This document shows positions 24,475 to 33,269 of a DNA stretch of 64,000 nt, in pieces. This stretch comes from CAZGHS01 sp964525495 (GTDB lineage Bacteria > Patescibacteriota > Microgenomatia > JALYQM01). The notes below the pieces were generated by a model, which saw only the letters and a list, made by a program, of their open reading frames with translations, was not told where the DNA came from and did no database searches. The translations under genes were made by a program, and so were the position numbers. How positions within the stretch are numbered: position 1 is the stretch's first letter; every line of letters starts with the position of its first letter. The stretch is from NCBI GenBank assembly GCA_964525495.1, contig CAZGHS010000001.1:1-64000 (forward strand), read 5' to 3'.

Positions 24475-25212
24475 ATGCTGGGAGTTGAAGTACCTAATGG
24501 TATTGAAGAATGGACTTATGATAAAGTAAAATACTTTCTTCTTTTTCATACCGCAGGTACACACCTGTTGGTTAAGAATCTTCGAGAGAAATATAAATAT
24601 AACTCTAAAAAAAGAACAATTTTTGAGCGAAAATTGCGTTCATCAATTCATAATCAAAACTTAGAAAGAGAATTGGAAGACGTAGTAAATGAACTGGGAA
24701 TTGGCCGTGCTTTTGTTGATTATTCGCTATTAAATGACACGATTGACGAAGAGTTTCTTGATTCCGTTTCTCTCCCCATCTTCATCGCTACTTCGGTAAG
24801 TCATTTAACAAGCGGTTTTTTTATAAAAGTAGACCAAAAAACGACACTTACCACAGTGCAGGAATCATTCAACGAGATACAAAAGTTAATGATTCACTAC
24901 AACAAATTCATTCAAAAAAAGAAGAACTACTACGCTCCTGCCAAAAAGGAAGCTCCACTAAATAATCTATCAAAGTCTGTTGAGATAGCCTTACTTATAG
25001 AGAAAGAGTTAATTCAAGGAAAATCTGTAACAGAAAGCATTGGTACAGTAGCCGACATGATCTACCCTGTAGAAAACGAAACAGAATTACAAAAAAAGAC
25101 GACAGCAGAAAAAGTTCAAGAACGCTACTACGAAGTACTTCGTTATTATCACATTCCTACTCCACTGCAATTCAAAAAACTTGCGTCTAAATACGCTCCT
25201 TCACGGAAGTAA
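24475..25212 (+). CDS. Unknown helical protein of element B
   Basis: 245 residues; TAAAAT ends 6 nt before the ATG. Mostly helical and charged (KNLREKYKYNSKKRTIFERK), with a central hydrophobic stretch VSLPIFIATSVSHLTSGFF and a basic C-terminus. No motif that I recognise. It ends before a terminator, so it closes the operon that starts at 22352 or 22813. Confidence 0.5.
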   Translation: MLGVEVPNGIEEWTYDKVKYFLLFHTAGTHLLVKNLREKYKYNSKKRTIFERKLRSSIHNQNLERELEDVVNELGIGRAFVDYSLLNDTIDEEFLDSVSLPIFIATSVSHLTSGFFIKVDQKTTLTTVQESFNEIQKLMIHYNKFIQKKKNYYAPAKKEAPLNNLSKSVEIALLIEKELIQGKSVTESIGTVADMIYPVENETELQKKTTAEKVQERYYEVLRYYHIPTPLQFKKLASKYAPSRK

Positions 25213-25273
25213 AAAAATTCCAGATAAAGCTACTCTATACATACTCTCAATGCTGGGAAGTTGAGCGTATAAG

Positions 25274-25308
25274 AAGACCCTTATTCCCAGCAGTAAGGGT
25301 CTTTCTAT
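25274..25308 (+). terminator. Rho-independent terminator
   Basis: Perfect 10-bp stem AAGACCCTTA / TAAGGGTCTT with a 10-nt loop, then TTCTAT. Separates the cargo genes of element B from the recombinase unit. Confidence 0.85.
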
Positions 25309-25318
25309 ATGAGCAACA

Positions 25319-25480
25319 ATGAGTAAGCCTAAAAGAAGAACCAGTCCAAATAAGCAAGAAGCGCCACAAAATGCAGCATTAGAAGACAAAATGCGTGCAT
25401 TTGCTAATCAAATTATTGATGTGATTTTAGATGACTACAAGCAAGGAAAAATGAAATATAATAAGCTCAAAGGAAAGTAA
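25319..25480 (+). CDS. Small basic protein before recombinase
   Basis: 53 residues, stop 2 bp before the recombinase start. Basic N-terminus (SKPKRRTSPNKQE), then an amphipathic helix (MRAFANQIIDVILDDYKQGKM). Position matches the small protein that precedes the recombinase in element A, though sequence similarity is limited to the short helical type. Possibly an excision or recombination accessory factor. No clear SD. Confidence 0.5.
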   Translation: MSKPKRRTSPNKQEAPQNAALEDKMRAFANQIIDVILDDYKQGKMKYNKLKGK

Positions 25481-25482
25481 CT

Positions 25483-27201
25483 ATGCTGGAAAAAGCCGTT
25501 GCGGCAATGCGTGTCTCATCAACAAAACAAGGTCAAACAGGAGATAGCCCAGAAAGACAAAAGGAGCGCATCCTACACTACTCGCGCAAACATGGATATG
25601 AAATAGCGAAATTCTTTGAATTGTGGGAATCAGCATCAGGAGAGAATCAACCATTACAAAAAGTAATTGATTATTGTAAGAATCCTGACAATAAAATTAA
25701 AGCGATCTTAATTAACTCCATAGACCGATTTACACGCGGCGGATCATTCTTATATGACTCTTTGCGTTCACAGCTCACAAAATATGGGATAAAGTTAGTT
25801 GATACATACGATGTGATCGGGAATGAAAAAGTAAACACTTTAGAGCAATGGGGTGTAAGTTATCCAAAATGGTCAGAATTTAGCCCTTCGAGAAAAAATG
25901 AAATACTTGCTGCCGAAGATGCAAAAGATGAAATGCGAACTATGCTCACTCGAATGATTGGAGCTGAAATAGATTATGTAAGGAAAGGCTATCGAGTAAG
26001 AGCTGCCCCACCTGGATATATGAACACTAAGGCAGATACAGAGCATGGAATACGATATATTTTAACTCCTCACCCCAAAGAGTCCGAATGGTTCTACAAA
26101 ATATTTGAGCTTCGTGCTATGGGTAATTTCTCCGATGATGAAATCGTAGACGAAGTAAACGCATTAGGGTTTAGAACCCGCCAGCGCCGCATACGCGACC
26201 CGCAAAACAATCAAAGAATCATTGGATACACGGAAGGCAAACCCCTAACAGTCAAAGACCTAAAACGATACATCCAAATGCCAATCTACTGTGGCGTTAA
26301 TAATGAGAAATGGCTTTTAGGAGTGCCTGTTAAAGGTAAATTCCCTGGCATCGTATCAATAGATATGTGGAATCAAGCAAATCGGGGGAAGTTTACGATT
26401 ATAGAAGAAGGCGACAATGTTCAATTATATAAAGGTACGCCGCCTGAATGGCAATTAACAAAACAAAAAGATAATCCTATTTTTCCTTATAAAAAATATG
26501 TTCTCTGTCCTATTTGCAGAAAACCGCTTCTTGGAAGTTCATCCTCAGGAAGACTAAAAAAAGGATATGGTGGATATCACTGTAGTCGTGGACACAAATA
26601 CTTTAGAATACCCTTAAAGACATTCAACAAAACAATCGAAACCTTTGTACAGAAATTACATTTCAGTAAAACCTTCTCCAAAAGATTTCAAGAAATACTT
26701 CTCGAAGAGTGGCATAAGCGTAAACTACAAGTTGGAAACGACAGCATTAAGTTAGAAGAACGAGTTTTGGAGCTAAAACACACAGCTCAAAATATTACAC
26801 GAAAGATTATAGACACATCATCAGATACAGTGATGAAAGCCTTAGAGGCAGAACTTGAAAAGGTAGAAAACGAAAAGGCTGCTGCGATATACATACTTAA
26901 TAAAAAGGAATCGGAAGAGTTGGACATTGAAACCGTGATTGGCTATCTCAAATACTTTATGGAACACTTAGAGGATTTGGTATTAAATGACTCTAAACCC
27001 ATACAACAGGCTGCCATTTTTGGACTACTTTTTGAGGAGCCACCAACCTACCAAGAACTAAAAAATGGAACACCAAGATTAAGCTGTCTATTTGAGCTAA
27101 ACAAGAAGTTCAAATCTTCAAAAACTATCACTGTGGGCAACAATGGACTCGAACCATTGACCTCGGTCTTATCAGGACCGCGCTCTAACCACCTGAGCTA
27201 G
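25483..27201 (+). CDS. Large serine recombinase (integrase) of element B
   Basis: 572 residues. Resolvase domain with AAMRVSSTKQGQ (Ser12/13) and INSIDRFTRGG; recombinase domain (residues 170-300); zinc ribbon CPICRKP...GYHCSRGHKYF near 345-375; coiled coil (400-475). SD AGGAAAG before ATG. The last 22 residues, from VGNNGLEPLTS on, are encoded by antisense tRNA-Ile(GAU). After excision the frame would continue from the shared core into 22134 onward, giving a different tail of about 35 residues (next VVSKWNTISPFL) and a stop at 22232-22234. Catalyses integration and excision of element B. Confidence 0.93.
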   Translation: MLEKAVAAMRVSSTKQGQTGDSPERQKERILHYSRKHGYEIAKFFELWESASGENQPLQKVIDYCKNPDNKIKAILINSIDRFTRGGSFLYDSLRSQLTKYGIKLVDTYDVIGNEKVNTLEQWGVSYPKWSEFSPSRKNEILAAEDAKDEMRTMLTRMIGAEIDYVRKGYRVRAAPPGYMNTKADTEHGIRYILTPHPKESEWFYKIFELRAMGNFSDDEIVDEVNALGFRTRQRRIRDPQNNQRIIGYTEGKPLTVKDLKRYIQMPIYCGVNNEKWLLGVPVKGKFPGIVSIDMWNQANRGKFTIIEEGDNVQLYKGTPPEWQLTKQKDNPIFPYKKYVLCPICRKPLLGSSSSGRLKKGYGGYHCSRGHKYFRIPLKTFNKTIETFVQKLHFSKTFSKRFQEILLEEWHKRKLQVGNDSIKLEERVLELKHTAQNITRKIIDTSSDTVMKALEAELEKVENEKAAAIYILNKKESEELDIETVIGYLKYFMEHLEDLVLNDSKPIQQAAIFGLLFEEPPTYQELKNGTPRLSCLFELNKKFKSSKTITVGNNGLEPLTSVLSGPRSNHLS

Positions 27202-27207
27202 TCGCCC
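27134..27207 (-). tRNA. tRNA-Ile(GAU), 74 nt
   Basis: Reverse-strand cloverleaf: acceptor GGGCGAC / GTTGCCC (one G-U), D-arm GCTC / GAGC, anticodon stem CGGTC / GACCG, loop CTGATAA (anticodon GAT), T-arm AATGG / CCATT with TTCGAGT, discriminator A; CCA not encoded. Reads AUC and AUU. Its 3' end is the integration site of element B. It is not part of an rRNA operon. Confidence 0.95.
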
Positions 27208-27223
27208 TTAGTAAACTCGCTAG

Positions 27224-27252
27224 ATTATAATACAATCGACCTACCCTGTCGA
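27224..27252 (-). promoter_or_regulatory. Promoter of tRNA-Ile(GAU)
   Basis: On the minus strand TCGACA (27252-27247), 17 bp, TATAAT (27229-27224), ending 16 nt before the tRNA 5' end, the same distance as for tRNA-Ile(UAU). Confidence 0.75.
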
Positions 27253-27260
27253 GATAGACC

Positions 27261-28820
27261 CTACCTGACAAAAAACTTCCACCAAGCCTTCCGCGGCTGT
27301 ACGGAAGTATGCGCCAACTCCCCGTATCCCAAACTCGCAGCATATTCCTCTTCGGTTTGAGGTGGAATATAGCGTGCCAGTATCTCCCCATCCTCTTCCT
27401 CAAGTATCAATTGTCCAGGGTTCAATAGCCCACAATGATGTGCGCCTCCAGCTCCCCCAAGCATCTTCTGGTAGGCTCCCACACACGCAAATACCACGAG
27501 CTGATCATCAGCATCAGGCAGGACTACAAATTTCTCCTCAGCATTTTTTGAGGGATATCTCCCGTCGGAGTCACACGTCAGATCTCCCAGCACATATCGA
27601 GATGATGTCTCGTTACCATTATTACCAGCCAATACAGGAAATTTCTTTTTCGTAATAAACATATCGGGTAGCTCTGCCATCAAACCACCATCCACGATAG
27701 CCCATCGTAAATCACCTTCATTGTCACTCACAGAATTATGCTTACGCTGCAAAACCCGATGCACGAGGAATCCAGATTCATCAGTCAAAAAGCTCCCAAA
27801 CTCAAATACCACAATGGGCGCCTCACAACCATACTCTACTGCCATCCGATTAATACCACTCAACAAACGCTGTAGATACACATCATAGTCATACCCGGAA
27901 GCGAGCGGAGGAATCCCCCCACCCACGTTCAGATACTGCAGACTCGGATATTGTTTCTTCAATTCAAAATATTTTTCAGCACCATACAACAAAGACATGA
28001 CCAATTCATCGATCGGCACAACTTCAGCTGCAGACACCATCATATGCAACATTTTCAGCTGCAAATTTTCCGCCTTATCCACTACCCGAGCCACTTCACT
28101 TATCTCATCCCACGACATACCATGTCGCGACACACCTCGAGCCAGATGCTCATCATCATGAACAATGCCAAACTTCATCCTCAAACCCACATCCATCGTG
28201 CCGTTATCTATCTGCTCCGCAAAATATTCTACTTCACCAGCATCCAAGATCGGCATAATATGAAAGCCAAGTTTAAAAAGCTTCACTATATATTCAGCGT
28301 ACAAATAAGGCAAAGGGACAGTCGCCTGACCATCATTCACAAAAGTAATTCCAGTACTGGCATTGTCCTGATCCGATACCTGAGAGAGAACAGGAAATTT
28401 AAATCCATTACAGATAATTGGAAGGCCATAACCTATCAGTCCTTTTTGGTGCAGCTGAAGAATATGTACCAGATCCTGAGCAGAGCTTGTCTCAGCAAGC
28501 CACCCTTCCCTATATGCATTCAATACATAAGACAAAGCCATATTAGCTTTAGACGCATAAAACAACGCAAAATCACCGGTATATTCAACATCTTTAGCAA
28601 TCTCGCGAATCTTTTCCCGCCAATACACCGCCCGTTGCTTCATAATGCCCATATCGTGGATCTCAAGCGGAGTACCATATTTTGCAACCGCGTCCTTCAC
28701 CCGCAACTTATTTATCCACAGATCACCGTGCTCATCGTATCTCAGATAATCTCGCAGATGGCTGCCAGACAAAAAGTTCTGAATTTCAGACACATAGGAT
28801 TGAGATGGAGAGAGTTTCAT
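27261..28820 (-). CDS. Arginine-decarboxylase-like PLP enzyme (alanine racemase fold)
   Basis: 519 residues. Barrel domain begins near residue 45 (YGTPLEIHDM), with the PLP-binding lysine in FYASKANMAL (near 90), glycine-rich phosphate loop LNVGGGIPP (near 300), and the second domain with CDSDG and FACVGAYQKMLGG. Length and the GGG/CDSDG arrangement fit the SpeA-like group more than DAP decarboxylase. It would decarboxylate arginine (to agmatine) or a related amino acid, the first step of polyamine formation. No other polyamine gene is adjacent. Family sure, substrate not. Confidence 0.78.
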   Translation of the reverse strand: MKLSPSQSYVSEIQNFLSGSHLRDYLRYDEHGDLWINKLRVKDAVAKYGTPLEIHDMGIMKQRAVYWREKIREIAKDVEYTGDFALFYASKANMALSYVLNAYREGWLAETSSAQDLVHILQLHQKGLIGYGLPIICNGFKFPVLSQVSDQDNASTGITFVNDGQATVPLPYLYAEYIVKLFKLGFHIMPILDAGEVEYFAEQIDNGTMDVGLRMKFGIVHDDEHLARGVSRHGMSWDEISEVARVVDKAENLQLKMLHMMVSAAEVVPIDELVMSLLYGAEKYFELKKQYPSLQYLNVGGGIPPLASGYDYDVYLQRLLSGINRMAVEYGCEAPIVVFEFGSFLTDESGFLVHRVLQRKHNSVSDNEGDLRWAIVDGGLMAELPDMFITKKKFPVLAGNNGNETSSRYVLGDLTCDSDGRYPSKNAEEKFVVLPDADDQLVVFACVGAYQKMLGGAGGAHHCGLLNPGQLILEEEDGEILARYIPPQTEEEYAASLGYGELAHTSVQPRKAWWKFFVR

Positions 28821-28934
28821 AAATTAGAGCTCAATAAGTTCACAATATAACAATAAACTATTAAATCATTTTTCTACAATATGCATCTACAAAATCTATT
28901 GCGATAATTAAAAAAACAACATACTCTTAAAGAG

Positions 28935-30110
28935 ATGGTAAAAAACAAAGAGATCGACCCTACTGTCTATTTACTTGTTATTGCGTTTACAATAATACTC
29001 AGTATTGCCGTAATTGCAATGTCTAAGTCAGATGTTCTATCAATACTAAAAAACAGCGTCTTCCCACCTCCATCACCGAGCCCCATCGCAATTATCGATA
29101 CAGATACTACCTATCCTCTCGAACTCCGAGTACTAGGAATCGGATTAAATCCCAGCCAAAGCGGCAAAGATATAGCTACCACATATTTCTCCGATCGGAT
29201 GAATAACTGGAGCGCAAGCTATACCGAAGACTATATTTTTGACACCACCGCAGAATCACTCAGAAAAGTCACACATAACACTATCAACCCAAGTATTATT
29301 AAGAAAATAGAGATCGACGAATTTCCTACATATAAAGAAGGATATTCCTTCACCGTAGCCAACTACGATCAATGCGTTTTTGGCCAACCAGGCTTTTCCG
29401 CTTCACTCTGCGAAAACAAGAAAAAACAGTTCGATACCATCACCTGGCTCAAAACAAACCGAATATGTGAACAGGCTAATGAAACCAACGCTGATCAGAT
29501 CTGGTTAATTGCTCCACCATATATCACGACCTACGAAAGCTTCATGATCGGCCCTGACACCACTTACCCAGTCAATGGAGCAGAATTCATAATGGAAGAA
29601 TGCAACAAGAGCTATCTCGTAATAACAGGAACATACGAACGCCCAGAACCAATGCTTCATGTACTTGGTCACATTGTCGAAGCAACTATGGCACACATCA
29701 CCAAAGAATGGACGAGCGGTGATCGATACAAACACTGGGTATATTTCTCAGCAGTCACAAGATACCAAACTCCATACAGCGGCGCTCTGAATACATTACA
29801 ATGCGGCAATGCTCATTTTCCAGCCAACGCTTCCAAAGCATACGACTACTCCAACAAAAAAGTCATGAATGTAAACTGCAGTGACTGGGAAAACTTTCCA
29901 AACTATACTTATGAAGAGCAATCAATCGACTGTTCTGTGTGGAACTGCACCGAGATTGGCTGGCACGAATACTGGTTAAGCAGCTTACCTCATCGTCCTG
30001 GTTCATCTGGCATAAATTGGAAGGGCGGCGCACTCAAACCGTTCAAAAACAACTGGTGGTATTACATCCTCTACCCTGAAAACACAATCGCAGTAGTCAA
30101 GCAAACATAA
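28935..30110 (+). CDS. Membrane-anchored extracytoplasmic protein, unknown
   Basis: 391 residues. One N-terminal membrane helix (VYLLVIAFTIILSIAVIAM, residues 12-30), Pro/Ser linker, then a Cys- and Trp-rich extracellular region. Notable segments are MLHVLGHIVEATMAHI and CGNAHFPANASKAYDY (His residues, possible metal site) and WHEYWLSSLPH near the end. Family not recognised. TACTCT ends 7 nt before the ATG with TTGCGA 17 bp upstream, so the mRNA looks leaderless. Confidence 0.6.
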   Translation: MVKNKEIDPTVYLLVIAFTIILSIAVIAMSKSDVLSILKNSVFPPPSPSPIAIIDTDTTYPLELRVLGIGLNPSQSGKDIATTYFSDRMNNWSASYTEDYIFDTTAESLRKVTHNTINPSIIKKIEIDEFPTYKEGYSFTVANYDQCVFGQPGFSASLCENKKKQFDTITWLKTNRICEQANETNADQIWLIAPPYITTYESFMIGPDTTYPVNGAEFIMEECNKSYLVITGTYERPEPMLHVLGHIVEATMAHITKEWTSGDRYKHWVYFSAVTRYQTPYSGALNTLQCGNAHFPANASKAYDYSNKKVMNVNCSDWENFPNYTYEEQSIDCSVWNCTEIGWHEYWLSSLPHRPGSSGINWKGGALKPFKNNWWYYILYPENTIAVVKQT

Positions 30111-30150
30111 ATATTCCCTGATTCCGCTATTCAAGATATAATACACGCTT

Positions 30151-31182
30151 ATGAGTCCAGACAAACTCCAACGCATTAGCGTCATAGTAAATGAGCATTC
30201 AGGCAGTGGAAATAATAATGAACTTATCAGACAAGCTACAGACGGCATGCCAAACGTCAGGCAGCACGATTTCCATACAGAATTCAAACCAAATAAAGAC
30301 AACGTCAGAGCCCAAATATATTTAGAAAGCGACGTAATTCTCTCCGGATCAGGAGACGGTACCTGCGGATACATCTGGACACAATCACTAAATAGGCAGC
30401 AAGAGCCGCGAGGTGAAATCGCCTACGGTCTATTACCTAACGGTGGAGAAAACGTACTTGCCCACTTCACAACAGGCAGACGCAGATATGACAGAAACAA
30501 AGTAAAAAACATAAGACAAATAATTCAAGAAATTAGTCAAGGAAATTACACAACCAAACAAATAGAACCGGCGATTATCACAACTGATCAAAACGATAAA
30601 GCAGATATCTTCTGGCAATTTGGTGCAGGTGATGGCCAACTGATGGATATACTGCTAGGACAGGTCGAAGCATGGCGTCCTCGTGTGCAACAAAAACACT
30701 TACGCAAACTATTAGCCGGAGTTACTTCGGCAATACACCTCAACTATAGCCCACAACATCCACTACATATTAAATTGGGGCAGACACAGTTAGAGGCATA
30801 TGAAATAGCCCACGTAAGTAAGAACTTTCCGCAACTCGCTCACTGGGATATGCGAGGAACAGACAATAGTTTCTTACTGTATGTAGCAGATCGGTATCAC
30901 AAATTTCCTCGAATCCGAGGTGCTTTGGCAGCAATGGATGCAACAGCAATAAGCTTTCAAAAACAACGACGCATGCCTATAAATCCACCATTTAAAACAC
31001 TACTGTATCGAGAGTGGAACGACGCGCTCACCGTATATGCCGCTGAACGGCAAACAATTCTTATACAAGACTCCGAAATTAAATCTGCGAATAAAGGTGA
31101 GATTGCACCGTGGAAACATGTTACATTCGATCCAGAGGCTTGCAACAAATCGCTTCGTATTCTGCAGATGAACCAAACTTAA
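30151..31182 (+). CDS. Diacylglycerol/sphingosine kinase-family protein
   Basis: 343 residues. N-terminal kinase domain: VIVNEHSGSGNN (phosphate loop), VILSGSGDGTCGYIW (the GGDGT motif, here GSGDGT), and GLLPNGGENVLAHF (normally PxGTxND; Gly-Glu-Asn here). The C-terminal beta-rich domain is less conserved. Relatives phosphorylate lipids such as diacylglycerol or long-chain bases using ATP. The altered motifs make the substrate uncertain. TATAAT ends 8 nt before the ATG (leaderless). Convergent with the helicase, 4-bp overlap. Confidence 0.75.
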   Translation: MSPDKLQRISVIVNEHSGSGNNNELIRQATDGMPNVRQHDFHTEFKPNKDNVRAQIYLESDVILSGSGDGTCGYIWTQSLNRQQEPRGEIAYGLLPNGGENVLAHFTTGRRRYDRNKVKNIRQIIQEISQGNYTTKQIEPAIITTDQNDKADIFWQFGAGDGQLMDILLGQVEAWRPRVQQKHLRKLLAGVTSAIHLNYSPQHPLHIKLGQTQLEAYEIAHVSKNFPQLAHWDMRGTDNSFLLYVADRYHKFPRIRGALAAMDATAISFQKQRRMPINPPFKTLLYREWNDALTVYAAERQTILIQDSEIKSANKGEIAPWKHVTFDPEACNKSLRILQMNQT

Positions 31183-33233
31183 CGTGCGTACATACTTACA
31201 ATTTGAGTCAACTTACGCTGCGGCATTCCAGCCTTCAGATACGGAACATGCGCTATGATAGTTAATTTTTCTTGAGATCGCGAAAAAGCGACTGTCAAAA
31301 TCTTAAGCACTTCATCGCCCTTCATTTTTTTCTCATCAAGCATGATACTTGGCCGCTCTGGAGGAGCATCAGTCGTATCGAAAATTATCACTCGTTTTTC
31401 TCTTCCCTGAAATGTATGAATAGTCCCAATTTCTACACCAAATATTTTTAAATCTCGAAAACGCTTCTTCAAAGCAGATACCTGTGCCCTATACGGACTA
31501 ATAATCCCAATATCCTGAACATCATAGCTATAAAGTAAATCCTTAACATACTGCATTATCACTTCAACATGCACCAGATTTAAACGAGAACTCCCACCAC
31601 TTTTTTTCTGCTCCCGCTCACATATTGGATTAAATTCTTGTGTATTAATAACCACAACAGCATCGCGAATGGTGTCATTCTTAGCATTCAAAATCATTCC
31701 CCGATAAAAATGTTTGCTCACCAGCTCAGACAATTGATACGGCATACGATACTGTGTATCCAAAAATGTCACATGATCCTGTCTATCCTGCCATCGATAC
31801 AAATCATCAACGACCTCAGCTCCAGACGCGCACATAAAAATATCTCGTCCGAGCCACTTTTTCGTTTCGCTTGTCTCAACTTGTGCGATAGGTGGCAACT
31901 GTTGCGGATCTCCTGCCACAACTACATGAGACTTTGCGATACTTGAGGCAAGAGCTACCAAAGGCAAAGGAGCCATACTCGCCTCTTCAATTATTACCGC
32001 ATCAAAACGCAGTTTCTTAAACACTTCATCAGTCGCGAGCTTTGCCAGCGTAGTAAATACCACATATTTTTTAGCCAAATAATCTCCGGCATCAACTTTT
32101 TTCTCACGATCCAACATTTTCTTTATTACATCGACTCCACCCAATTTTTGAATCGACGCTTCTATCTCCTTCAATTCATGCTCGATCATTTCTTCCGAAG
32201 GAAACGATCCAACCATAGTGATAACATACTCATCAAGCTGAGTTACTTTATCAACAATCTTTTGCTGTTCATCCAGTAAAGCTTGCTTTGTGGTCTTGGC
32301 TTTCCGTATTTTCGTTTCAATCTTTTCAGCTTCCAGTATCAGATCCCTTTTTTCATTAAAAATATACCTTGCCTCTTCCAAAGATTTCTTTCTATCCATC
32401 ATAGTTTTTAATTGTGCTCGTTCGCTTTTATCTGACTGCTTCATCGCTGTCGATTGCTCAAAGAAACTAAATTCTCGCAGACGTATACCTTCAACAGCAT
32501 TTAATAACGTCATAGTGTATCGAGTAGTAATCTGTTGCAAGTCCGCATTCGACATCCCCTGTTCTAATCCGATCTTCAAAAACGCAGCCAAAGCGTTATC
32601 CACGGCTCTGTTTGCATGCGATACTACCAGGACACGTTTTCCCTGAGACGCCAACGCATACATTATCATGCTCAATGTTTTAGTTTTTCCCGTTCCCGGC
32701 GGTCCCCAGATAAAGGATACAGGAAAAGATAAAGCATTCTGTATTGCAGACAGTTGTGCCGGATTTGGTGGTGTCAAAAAGTCAAAGTCGAGGGATTCTT
32801 GCTGAGTTGGTTTGAAATTACCACCATAAAACAATCCATCAGTTAATTCCAAAGAAAACTCTTTTGGCTTCTCTTCCAGATATTTCAATCGATCGATAAT
32901 CTTCAGATACAACGCCGAAATATCCTCTTCCACTACAGCTTCGCCCACAGTCTCCCCAATATTCTCACTCAAGATAAGCGTGACGTATTGCCCTTCAGTG
33001 GCCAATACAGATCCCGCTACTTCTTTTCCTTGGGTATACAGAGTGATAGGTGTATCTTCAAAAAGTCTGCGTTCTTCAGCAGTTTCAAACAAATAACGAA
33101 AATAATTATCCTCATTCGCTTTCATCATTCCGTTATACACACTGATCGATCGCCCGATCTTCCGCTCACGAATATAGGCAAGTTCTTGCTCAACAGCCGT
33201 GATCATTTCAGGCAAATCCTTTAAAATAGTCAT
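31179..33233 (-). CDS. Superfamily 1 (Upf1/IGHMBP2-like) helicase
   Basis: 684 residues. Motif I WGPPGTGKTKTLS near residue 182; motif II IIEEASMAPL (DEAA-type variant EEAS); GDPQQLPPIA; QYRMP; IGTIHTFQGREKRVIIFDTTD; TVAFSRSQEKL. A long coiled-coil insertion (residues 265-350) lies between Ia and II. Such helicases unwind RNA or DNA 5'-3'; the bacterial members are poorly studied. The N-terminal 120 residues form a beta-barrel-like domain. Monocistronic. Confidence 0.88.
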   Translation of the reverse strand: MTILKDLPEMITAVEQELAYIRERKIGRSISVYNGMMKANEDNYFRYLFETAEERRLFEDTPITLYTQGKEVAGSVLATEGQYVTLILSENIGETVGEAVVEEDISALYLKIIDRLKYLEEKPKEFSLELTDGLFYGGNFKPTQQESLDFDFLTPPNPAQLSAIQNALSFPVSFIWGPPGTGKTKTLSMIMYALASQGKRVLVVSHANRAVDNALAAFLKIGLEQGMSNADLQQITTRYTMTLLNAVEGIRLREFSFFEQSTAMKQSDKSERAQLKTMMDRKKSLEEARYIFNEKRDLILEAEKIETKIRKAKTTKQALLDEQQKIVDKVTQLDEYVITMVGSFPSEEMIEHELKEIEASIQKLGGVDVIKKMLDREKKVDAGDYLAKKYVVFTTLAKLATDEVFKKLRFDAVIIEEASMAPLPLVALASSIAKSHVVVAGDPQQLPPIAQVETSETKKWLGRDIFMCASGAEVVDDLYRWQDRQDHVTFLDTQYRMPYQLSELVSKHFYRGMILNAKNDTIRDAVVVINTQEFNPICEREQKKSGGSSRLNLVHVEVIMQYVKDLLYSYDVQDIGIISPYRAQVSALKKRFRDLKIFGVEIGTIHTFQGREKRVIIFDTTDAPPERPSIMLDEKKMKGDEVLKILTVAFSRSQEKLTIIAHVPYLKAGMPQRKLTQIVSMYAR

Positions 33234-33269
33234 AAAGTGAAGTTTACTTCAAATGATATAATCAAAACA

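Larger units (their letters stand above)
22124..27140. mobile_element. Integrated element B at tRNA-Ile(GAU), satellite-like
   Basis: Flanked by exact 10-bp direct repeats CTGTGGGCAA at 22124-22133 and 27131-27140; the right copy includes the tRNA 3' end (antisense). All genes run rightwards: unknown (22352), Shedu-like nuclease, TerS-like protein, unknown (24475), terminator, small protein, serine recombinase. At 5.0 kb it has no replication, capsid or conjugation genes, so it must be mobilised with help. The tRNA stays intact on the right. A 10-mer match by chance within 5 kb is very unlikely, so the boundaries are good. Confidence 0.82.

Noticed and set aside
27951..28850. A 299-codon open frame on the plus strand
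   Set aside because: It is antisense to the arginine-decarboxylase-like gene, has biased composition (many Ile, His, Arg) and no start signals.
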